In this document: positions 7,641 through 15,277 of the stretch, one piece after another | How the letters are laid out: every line of letters starts with the position of its first letter | Numbering within the stretch: the stretch's first letter is position 1 | Assembly (NCBI GenBank): GCA_009835005.1 | Contig: WTFG01000001.1 | Span: 372,001 to 436,000, forward strand | From: Flavobacteriaceae bacterium Ap0902 | Lineage (GTDB): Bacteria > Bacteroidota > Bacteroidia > Flavobacteriales > Weeksellaceae | Direction of reading: 5' to 3' | Length of the DNA stretch: 64,000 nt | Translations under genes and position numbers: made by a program | The notes under the pieces: model-generated | Databases searched by the model: none | Seen by the model: only the letters and a program-made list of their open reading frames with translations | What the model was told of the DNA's origin: nothing

Positions 7641-10004
7641 ATGATGAAATTCAACATTATTTTCTCTTTACTTTTTGCTTTTTCATTCGTGAATGCTCAG
7701 AATATTCAAAATAATCCTGATAGTAATCACGGGAATAAATTTGAACAACTGGGTACCATTCTGCCCACACCCAATGTGTACCGTACAGGGTCTGGAGCGC
7801 CAGGTCATGCCTATTGGCAGCAAAAAGCAGATTATAAAATCAAGGCCAGGTTAGATGAAGATAATCAAGCGATTACTGCGTCAGAGACGATTACCTATCA
7901 TAACAATTCACCAGATGATTTGGAATATCTATGGATGCAATTAGATGAAAACAAGAATTCTAGCATAGACAATCCTGGTTTTGCACATTCCTCTACCATA
8001 CCAGAAGCTACGACAGAAAGCAGTGTAGCGGTCACGGAAATTCCAGCCAAAGATAATGGCTATGGCGTGAAGATATCTAAAGTAACCGATGTCCATAATC
8101 AACCTTTAAACTATGTCATCAATAAAACCATGATGCGCGTAGATTTAGAAAAGCCCTTAAAGGCTGGTGAGCAAATTACCTTTCATGTGGATTGGCGCTA
8201 TAAAATGGTGAACCGTATGACCATGGGTGGTCGCGGTGGCTATGAATACTTTGAAGAAGATGGCAATCATTTATTTACGATGACCCAATGGTTTCCAAGA
8301 ATGTGTGTGTATTCTGACGCCAAAGGTTGGCAGAACAATCAATTTAGTGGTAGGGCAGAATTTGCATTAGTTTTTGGGGATTATGAAGTAGAGATGGATG
8401 TCCCGGCAGATCATTTGGTAGCAGCCACGGGAGAAGCCCAAAACTATGAGGAAGTATTGACAAAAACACAATTAGAGCGATACCGCCAATCACAAAAATC
8501 AGACAAACCTATAGAAATTGTGACTCTTGCAGAGGCTAAAGCCAATGAAAAAAATAAGTCCAAAGAAAGAAAAGTTTGGAAATTCAAAGCAGATAATGTG
8601 CGTGATTTCGCTTGGACTTCTTCTAGGAAATACGTTTGGGATGCTATGTCACAGACAGTCCCACAAAGCAATGAGGAGGTCATGTGCATGAGTTTTTATC
8701 CAAAAGAAAGTTACCATTTATACAGTAAATTCTCTACAAGAGCCGTAGCACATACCATTAAGACTTATTCAGACTTCACCATACCTTATCCCTATCCTGT
8801 AGCACAGTCTGTAGAGGCAGCCAACGGAATGGAATACCCTATGATTTGTTTTAATTATGGGAGAACAGAACCAGATGGAACGTATTCAGAAGCCATTAAA
8901 AATGGCATGATTGGCGTAATTATTCATGAGGTTGGACATAATTTCTTCCCTATGATTATTAATTCAGACGAACGCCAATGGACTTGGATGGATGAGGGAT
9001 TGAATACATTTTTACAATATTTGACAGAACAGTTATGGGATAATAAATTCCCATCGCGCCGTGGTCCTGCTTATACTATTGTGGATTATATGAAATTACC
9101 AAAGGATCAATTAGAGCCTATTATGGTAAATTCAGAAAATATCATTCACTTTGGACCCAATGCCTATGCAAAGCCTGCCACAGGTCTTAATATGCTTAGA
9201 GAGACGATTATGGGTCGCGAATTGTTTGATAAGGCTTTTAAAACCTATGCCCGTAGATGGGCTTTTAGACATCCAGAACCTGCTGATTTCTTTAGGACGA
9301 TGGAAGATGCCAGTGGAGAAGACTTAGATTGGTTTTGGAGAGGTTGGTTCTATGATACAGATCCCGTAGATATTGCGATCAAAGATGTAAAAGTGGCTAA
9401 GCCTAATTTGGACGCAGAACCTACTGCAAGAGAAATTGAATATAAGGTGACAGAACCTTTGGAAAGTGACTTTGACGATATCACCAAAATTAGAAACAGA
9501 GAGGATGCAAATATCAAATTCTATACGGACGAATATCCAGAAACAAGGGATTTCTATTGGAGATATACGCGTGGAATGGAAAAAGTGGATACCGTGAAAA
9601 TCCATACATTGAAAATGGATAATCTAGAAAAACTATCCACAGTTGATAAAGAAAGACTCAAAAATGTGACGGCATACCAAATCGATTTTGAAAATATAGG
9701 AGGAATGGTGATGCCTATTATTTTAGAATTTACTTTTGAGGATGGCAGCAAACTATACGATAAAACCAATGCGCAGATTTGGAGAAAGAATGAGAATGCA
9801 TGTTCTTTAACCTATTATTTTGACAAGAAGTTGAAATCAATTCAATTGGACCCGATGAAAGAAACCTCTGATATAGATACTTCTAATAATTATTGGGGGG
9901 AAATTGCAGAGGCACAATCCAGATTTGATGTATTTAAGAATAAAAGTAAAAATGCTAGGGGCGCGTCTGGCGGTAAAGTAAATCCAATGCAAGCAGCACA
10001 ATAA
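7641..10004 (+). CDS. Secreted M1-family metallopeptidase
   Basis: A 787-residue zinc aminopeptidase-like protein. A signal peptide is visible (MMKFNIIFSLLFAFSFVNA, then QN). The N-terminal beta domain includes YWQQKADYKIKARLDE. The catalytic domain has the substrate-binding GMEYP motif (in ANGMEYPMICFN) and the zinc site HEVGH at about residue 429, followed by the third ligand in WMDEGLNTF, so the HExxH-x18-E arrangement is complete. A downstream tyrosine-rich region would complete the site. The C-terminal 200 residues are beta-rich and lack a recognisable type IX sorting domain. It is likely periplasmic or outer-membrane associated and acts on peptide N-termini; its physiological substrate is unknown. 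ATG codons at 7641 and 7644 are both possible starts. Confidence 0.92.
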   Translation: MMKFNIIFSLLFAFSFVNAQNIQNNPDSNHGNKFEQLGTILPTPNVYRTGSGAPGHAYWQQKADYKIKARLDEDNQAITASETITYHNNSPDDLEYLWMQLDENKNSSIDNPGFAHSSTIPEATTESSVAVTEIPAKDNGYGVKISKVTDVHNQPLNYVINKTMMRVDLEKPLKAGEQITFHVDWRYKMVNRMTMGGRGGYEYFEEDGNHLFTMTQWFPRMCVYSDAKGWQNNQFSGRAEFALVFGDYEVEMDVPADHLVAATGEAQNYEEVLTKTQLERYRQSQKSDKPIEIVTLAEAKANEKNKSKERKVWKFKADNVRDFAWTSSRKYVWDAMSQTVPQSNEEVMCMSFYPKESYHLYSKFSTRAVAHTIKTYSDFTIPYPYPVAQSVEAANGMEYPMICFNYGRTEPDGTYSEAIKNGMIGVIIHEVGHNFFPMIINSDERQWTWMDEGLNTFLQYLTEQLWDNKFPSRRGPAYTIVDYMKLPKDQLEPIMVNSENIIHFGPNAYAKPATGLNMLRETIMGRELFDKAFKTYARRWAFRHPEPADFFRTMEDASGEDLDWFWRGWFYDTDPVDIAIKDVKVAKPNLDAEPTAREIEYKVTEPLESDFDDITKIRNREDANIKFYTDEYPETRDFYWRYTRGMEKVDTVKIHTLKMDNLEKLSTVDKERLKNVTAYQIDFENIGGMVMPIILEFTFEDGSKLYDKTNAQIWRKNENACSLTYYFDKKLKSIQLDPMKETSDIDTSNNYWGEIAEAQSRFDVFKNKSKNARGASGGKVNPMQAAQ

Positions 10005-10039
10005 ATAAATTAGAAAGAAGGGTTATAATGAAGTAAAAT

Positions 10040-10459
10040 TTATAATGCTTGATTGGGTGGTCTCAAAAAATCGAATGGTTCTATAGGAATATTACGAAGA
10101 ATGAAATACAACGTAATTATTACAAAAAGAAAGTATAAAAACGCATTATTTCTAATAAGTTTAAAATCCCAATATCTATCTGTAAACTTGGGGATGAGAT
10201 AATGAATAATCAATAAAATGGACAGCGGTAGCAAGATCACAAATAACGGATTATACCGCAATGCCTTCAATACTTCTCCGTGAAGCAGGTAGTGAATAGT
10301 CCGCTGCGTTCCACACCCTGGGCAATAAAGTCCAAAAATGGTATATGTAGGGCAGGAAGGGAAAAAACTATCAGAAGATGATGGGTTGAAGTTATAATAT
10401 AATATAATCAACCCAACCAACAACAAACATAATATGATGGCTAAAACGCTGTTCTTCAA
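10040..10459 (-). CDS. DUF2752 small membrane protein
   Basis: A 139-residue protein with three hydrophobic segments (about residues 6-25, 68-87 and 105-124). The middle holds the family signature FGLYCPGCGTQRTIHYLLHG, with a CPGCG pair of cysteines and the downstream RYNP motif. This is the DUF2752 family, of unknown function. It starts 6 bp after the CD225-like gene, so the two form a small operon. Such pairs are common in Bacteroidota. The gene ends convergently with the M1 peptidase gene with 35 bp between them. Confidence 0.88.
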   Translation of the reverse strand: MKNSVLAIILCLLLVGLIILYYNFNPSSSDSFFPSCPTYTIFGLYCPGCGTQRTIHYLLHGEVLKALRYNPLFVILLPLSILLIIHYLIPKFTDRYWDFKLIRNNAFLYFLFVIITLYFILRNIPIEPFDFLRPPNQAL

Positions 10460-10465
10460 CTTAAA

Positions 10466-10771
10466 TTAATATCCAGCATTAGCGGCATCCATTCCTATAG
10501 CAGCCATGATACTACCAAAGAATAGGATATAAAGCAAAATTACAATTCCCCCAGCTATCGCTCCATAGATACTCCATTTCTTTGCTTGATCTGCAGAGGC
10601 TGCTGCGCCCACATAGTCGCCAGCATTCCACTTGGAGTTCACTTCTGTCGCTTTAATAATAGCATAAATACCAGTAGGTAGACAACAAAATAAGGTTGAT
10701 AAGATAGCCCATACCATATTATTGTTGGGAGGCATAGCCTGTGGATTATTGTTTATTGTTTGGTTTTCCAT
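10466..10771 (-). CDS. CD225/dispanin-family membrane protein
   Basis: A 101-residue protein with a polar N-terminus rich in Asn and Pro (NNNPQAMPPNNN) and two hydrophobic segments. The first contains the family pattern MVWAILSTLFCCLPTGIYAI followed by KATEVNSKWNAGDY and AADQAKKWSIYGAI. This fits the CD225/dispanin family. In animals the family contains the IFITM antiviral proteins; bacterial members are uncharacterised. It is the first gene of the pair with DUF2752. A TACTTTTG promoter box lies 22 nt upstream. Confidence 0.88.
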   Translation of the reverse strand: MENQTINNNPQAMPPNNNMVWAILSTLFCCLPTGIYAIIKATEVNSKWNAGDYVGAAASADQAKKWSIYGAIAGGIVILLYILFFGSIMAAIGMDAANAGY

Positions 10772-10793
10772 GGATTAAGTTTTATAATTTTGG

Positions 10794-10801
10794 CAAAAGT
10801 A
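10794..10801 (-). promoter_or_regulatory. -7 box (TACTTTTG) of the CD225-DUF2752 operon
   Basis: On the minus strand TACTTTTG matches TAnnTTTG exactly. It ends 22 nt before the CD225 start codon. Confidence 0.55.
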
Positions 10802-10867
10802 AATATTTTTAAGAAAAGAGCGTTAAAATAACGTTAATACTTAGACTAAAATTACGTTTAAATAAAA

Positions 10868-12163
10868 TTATTGAGTCACTTGAAGGTGCCTATCTTGTCT
10901 ATATTTTTCTTTATAACGGTTGTATAGTTCTTTCTGTTGGTTATTTAAATCTATTTTTCTTCCATCTATAAATGCATGCGTGACTTCATTGCTAAGGGCA
11001 TCTAACGCATCACCTTCAGATATAAAAAGGGTGGCACTTTTGCCTTTTTCTAGACTTCCGTATTTTTTATCTATGCCTAATATCTTGGCCAAATTATAAG
11101 AAATACTTTGAATGGCTACTTCCTTATCTATTCCATAAGCTACCGTGGTTCCTGCTACAAAGGGGAGATTTCTACCTCCATGATACTCCATGTCTCCACT
11201 ATAATCTAAACCATATAGAATTCCTTTGTCATGAACCAATTTAGCAAATTCATAAGATAAATTAGGAGAAGAAGATGCGTCATGGGGCAGGCTATGGGGT
11301 CGGTGTATAATCAATGGAATATCAGCATTCTTAATATGATCTAGGATAGGTAGTAAGCTAGAGCCACCAATCCATACAACTTCTGGTATCTCTAATTGAT
11401 CAATAAAGGAAAGTACTTCTAGACCCTCATCGGCACCTGGTATTTGGATATATAATTTCTTGTTGCCTGTAAATATAGGAGCTATGGATTCTAATTTAAA
11501 ATCCTTAATTTCTGGATTTTTATAGGCTTTTGCTCTTTTAAATAAATTATTAATTTTCCTTATGTTTTTCTCTCTTTGTTCTTTAGCCTCCTTCTCTCTT
11601 TTGGGGTCAATATAATCCCTATCCCTTGGCCAAAATAAATGCAGCCCATTATCCTTTGCCACCACAGCATCTTCCCAGTTCCATGCATCAAGATTCATCA
11701 CAGAAGATGTTCCTGTTAAAATGCCTTGTTTCATAACTGGTTGTGTTAATAGAACACCATTGGTTCTAATCGTGGGTATGATGTGACTGTCTGTATTAAA
11801 AGCAATAAGCGTTCTAACTTCTGGAGTGAAATTGTTAGCCTCTTTAAAATCTACTGTCGCGTTAGTGGCTGCAATTTCCACCAATCCCAACGTATTATTT
11901 ACTAAAATAAAACCGGGATAAACATGTTTTCCTACAGCATTTATAATTTCTGCATTTGCTGGTATTTCCTTGCCAAAACCAGTTATAATTCCATCTTTGA
12001 ATATTAGATTAGCGTTGTTTAACACTTCGCCCGTTCCTGTATGTATCGTCGCTCCTTGAATAACGATTGGCCTAGATTGATGGGGCGCAGGTTTGGGTCT
12101 TTGAGCAAAAGTTAAAATGCCTAAAAGATAGAAATTAAGTATCAATATATAAGTGAATTTCAT
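10868..12163 (-). CDS. Amidohydrolase-fold protein lacking the HxH metal motif
   Basis: 431 residues beginning with a signal-like sequence (MKFTYILILNFYLLGILTFA, then Q). The composite N/C beta domain (VIQGATIHTGTGEVLNNANL) and the late IDKKYGSLEKGKSATLFISEG strand are typical of amidohydrolases such as imidazolonepropionase relatives. At the position where active enzymes read PGFIDxHTH this protein has YPGFILVNNTLG, so the first two metal ligands are gone. It is probably exported and may not be catalytic by itself. It lies 37 bp after the 991-residue amidohydrolase and likely shares its transcript. A scaffolding or substrate-binding role is possible; this is inference. Confidence 0.8.
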   Translation of the reverse strand: MKFTYILILNFYLLGILTFAQRPKPAPHQSRPIVIQGATIHTGTGEVLNNANLIFKDGIITGFGKEIPANAEIINAVGKHVYPGFILVNNTLGLVEIAATNATVDFKEANNFTPEVRTLIAFNTDSHIIPTIRTNGVLLTQPVMKQGILTGTSSVMNLDAWNWEDAVVAKDNGLHLFWPRDRDYIDPKREKEAKEQREKNIRKINNLFKRAKAYKNPEIKDFKLESIAPIFTGNKKLYIQIPGADEGLEVLSFIDQLEIPEVVWIGGSSLLPILDHIKNADIPLIIHRPHSLPHDASSSPNLSYEFAKLVHDKGILYGLDYSGDMEYHGGRNLPFVAGTTVAYGIDKEVAIQSISYNLAKILGIDKKYGSLEKGKSATLFISEGDALDALSNEVTHAFIDGRKIDLNNQQKELYNRYKEKYRQDRHLQVTQ

Positions 12164-12200
12164 TGGTTCTAAATTTAAATAATATGCAGCGAATTGTTAT

Positions 12201-15176
12201 TTAATGTGCTTGATTAGTAGCGGTAATTGTATCACAGTGATACAATACTTCTTCTTTTTTTTTAATTGATTGGGTGTTCCCTTTCTTTGTGTCTTCAGAA
12301 AACAGCATTTTCTGTATAATTCTGTTTTTTTCTTCTGCTACTATGCGGTCCTTCTGTGCCTGTTGGTCTGCATCATAATACAATATTCCGTCTACAAATG
12401 TCTTATTTGTTTTGGCATAGACACTCAATGGATTGTCTGTCCATAAGACTAAATCTGCATCTTTTCCTTTTTCTATAGAGCCTACCTTATCTTCTATATG
12501 CAGAATTTTAGCAGGGTTTAAGGTCACCATTTTCCAAGCTTCTTCTGGTGGGGTATTCCCATATTTAACCATTTTGCCAGCCTCTTGATTCAATCTTCTA
12601 GCCATCTCTGCATCATCGCTATTAATAGCTGTGGTTATACCCACTTCATTTAATATAGAGGCATTATAAGGAATGGCCTCTCTCACCTCTTCTTTATATG
12701 CCCACCAATCAGAGAATGTAGATGCATTGGCGCCGTGTTCTTTCATTTTATCTGCCACTTTATACCCTTCTAATATATGGGTAAAGGTATTCACCGTGAA
12801 ACCAAATTTATCTGCCATATTCATGAACATATTAATTTCACTTTGTACATAAGAATGACAAGTGATAAACCGCTCATTCTTCACCACTTCTAATGATGCC
12901 TCCAAGCGGAGATCCCTTCTGTAGTTTGGATTAGACTTTTTCTCTTGTTCATATTCCAAAGCACGGGTAAACCAGAAATCCATAGTTTGTTCTACACCAG
13001 GGCGAGATTTTGGAAAACGATTAGCACTGCGCCCCCAATTGCTTTGTTTCACGTTTTCTCCAAGCGCGAATTTGATAAATTTGGGAGCATCTTCATACTT
13101 CATTCCATCTGCATCTTGTCCCCATCTAAATTTCACAATAGAAGACTGTCCACCAATTGGATTGGCAGAACCATGTAATTGTTGTGCCACCGTAACTCCA
13201 CCAGCTAATTGGCGATAGAAATTAATATCATCTGGATTGATGACGTCTCCAATTCTTACTTCTGCAGTGTTATTGCTACCCACCTCATTCACTCCTCTAG
13301 ATATACCAATGTGGGTGTGTTCATCTATAATCCCACTGGTTAAGTGCATACCCGTTCCATCTATAACCTCTGCACTACTAGAAGAAAGGTTTTGTCCTAA
13401 TCTGGATATTTGTCCTTTGGATATAAATACATCCCAGTTTTGTAGAATGCCTTGGCTGGTATTGGTCCAAACTGTAGCATTTTTGATTAAATAATCTTTT
13501 TGTTTTGGCAAAACTTCATATCCAAAAGCATTAAAAGGATACCATATTTTTCCCATATCATCTGTGGTAGATTCTTTCTTTTCTTTGCCTTCTGGTTCAA
13601 AATTAGCCAGATGCGTAATAGAAAAAGGTACCTTCTCCCTATTTTGATTGATCGCATAGCCTTCCCACGCTTTATAATTCATGATAGGGTAGAGTACACG
13701 ATAATTCTGGGTGCTATCCTGTGGGAGCTTAATTTCCATAGCGAGTTTATGGTCTGAAATCATTAATTTCACTTTTCTCTTATCTTTTCCAGCAGTGATT
13801 TCCGCAGAGGGTTTAATGATTTTCCCTTTGACTTTTAAACCATAGGAAGTACCATTTAATACCATTTCATAAGTTCCTCTTATATCCAGTTGGGGGATTT
13901 TATTAATTCTATACGGTTGACCTTGCACCCAATTTTCATAAATGATACTCTCCTCATCAAATAAATCGCCAGATGTCACAATAAAGTTGGCTAGAAACCC
14001 TTTCTTTAACTGTCCAATTTGATTTTCTACATTTAACATTTGGGCAGTTTTCTCTGTTAAAGCAGCTAATATTTGGGCTTCTGACAATCCCGTTTCTTTC
14101 AATTGCCTAAGTTTCTTTAGGAAGTCTGATTTGTTCTTTAGTTTGTTTAAAGTTAAAACAAAAGGAATGTTTTCATCTGCTAAATATTTGGCATTGTATG
14201 GAGCTAGTTCCCAATGTTTGAGTTCTGCTATGTCTGCTTTTTCTGCATCTAGCAAATCAGTTATATCCATAGGTTTAGGATATTCTAATGGCAAAATCAC
14301 ATAACCACGTGTAGATTTAATTTCAGGGGCTCTTTGATATTCATTACCAGAACCCATAAAAGTAAATTGTACTCCTGCCTCATCTCCAATTTTATCTGCA
14401 CGCAGGATGTCCCATTTGTCTTCTGTTTCTATGATGGTGGGCAAGGACTTATATTGAGCAAAAGCATCTAAAGCAGGATTGATGTAATCATTATCTTCCT
14501 TATTTTTATACCATGTCGCGTCCAGATATAGTTGTCTTAGCATGGCAATAGCTCCCATAAGAGAAGTTGGATAAGCTTGCTTGGATTTTCCTTTATCCAA
14601 GGAGAGCATTAGAGCAGCGTCTGGTTTCAGGATTTTATGGGCAGTTTTGCCATTTCCGAGCCCTACCAAAACAGCGGTACCTCTCACAATACCATCTTGC
14701 TGAAAGGTTAATGCAGTACCAAATCCTTGATTTAAGTGGTCCTCCCAAACTTTGGGATTATAGGCATAGTTTTCTACTGCGCGGGTATCTGCATTCATGG
14801 CATCATTGTAGGCAGATGAGGTATCATCTTGTGGTTCATACATAGAACTCCACGTTCTTTTCTTAGTTGTTTGACTAGTTCCTATTTTAGCAAAGGGGTC
14901 TATAAAAGAGGGATATACATGGGAATTTTTACCATCTATAAGTACCGCATGGTCTGGGATACTTATTTCGCCTGCTGCCAAAATTTCACCCTCTTTAAAA
15001 AGAAGAGTTGCATGTGCTATCGTTGTATCAGCATCGGTGTGTAATGTGATGTTAGTCAGGGCGTAGAGACTATGGTCTTCTCCTGCTGTATCATTAGGCC
15101 AATACCCAATTTGAGCGATAACAGCGTTGGTCAATAAGGCGAAGGTAAAAAATATATAAATCCTCATTAAGTTCAA
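12201..15176 (-). CDS. Secreted double-domain amidohydrolase
   Basis: 991 residues with a signal peptide (MNLMRIYIFFTFALLTNAVIA). It holds two amidohydrolase-like modules. The first (about 35-450) has the composite beta domain but reads VYPSFIDPFAKIG where an HxH motif would be, so it appears metal-free. The second (about 560-960) has SGIIDEHTHIGISRGV (HxH), ITCHSYVQSEI and FTHILEGYK as later histidines, and INSDDAEMARRL with the catalytic aspartate; it therefore looks active. It ends with GKDADLVLWTDNPL, the usual closing strand. It is periplasmic by prediction. Its likely partner is the 431-residue protein downstream. The substrate is unknown (cyclic amide, peptide-like or similar). Confidence 0.87.
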   Translation of the reverse strand: MNLMRIYIFFTFALLTNAVIAQIGYWPNDTAGEDHSLYALTNITLHTDADTTIAHATLLFKEGEILAAGEISIPDHAVLIDGKNSHVYPSFIDPFAKIGTSQTTKKRTWSSMYEPQDDTSSAYNDAMNADTRAVENYAYNPKVWEDHLNQGFGTALTFQQDGIVRGTAVLVGLGNGKTAHKILKPDAALMLSLDKGKSKQAYPTSLMGAIAMLRQLYLDATWYKNKEDNDYINPALDAFAQYKSLPTIIETEDKWDILRADKIGDEAGVQFTFMGSGNEYQRAPEIKSTRGYVILPLEYPKPMDITDLLDAEKADIAELKHWELAPYNAKYLADENIPFVLTLNKLKNKSDFLKKLRQLKETGLSEAQILAALTEKTAQMLNVENQIGQLKKGFLANFIVTSGDLFDEESIIYENWVQGQPYRINKIPQLDIRGTYEMVLNGTSYGLKVKGKIIKPSAEITAGKDKRKVKLMISDHKLAMEIKLPQDSTQNYRVLYPIMNYKAWEGYAINQNREKVPFSITHLANFEPEGKEKKESTTDDMGKIWYPFNAFGYEVLPKQKDYLIKNATVWTNTSQGILQNWDVFISKGQISRLGQNLSSSSAEVIDGTGMHLTSGIIDEHTHIGISRGVNEVGSNNTAEVRIGDVINPDDINFYRQLAGGVTVAQQLHGSANPIGGQSSIVKFRWGQDADGMKYEDAPKFIKFALGENVKQSNWGRSANRFPKSRPGVEQTMDFWFTRALEYEQEKKSNPNYRRDLRLEASLEVVKNERFITCHSYVQSEINMFMNMADKFGFTVNTFTHILEGYKVADKMKEHGANASTFSDWWAYKEEVREAIPYNASILNEVGITTAINSDDAEMARRLNQEAGKMVKYGNTPPEEAWKMVTLNPAKILHIEDKVGSIEKGKDADLVLWTDNPLSVYAKTNKTFVDGILYYDADQQAQKDRIVAEEKNRIIQKMLFSEDTKKGNTQSIKKKEEVLYHCDTITATNQAH

Positions 15177-15277
15177 TTTATTTTAATAGATTGTCATGGT
15201 TTTGTGAAATTACTTAAAACAAATGAAACTATGAAGAGTTTAAAATATTAATTTAATATAAATTATATAAGAGGAAG

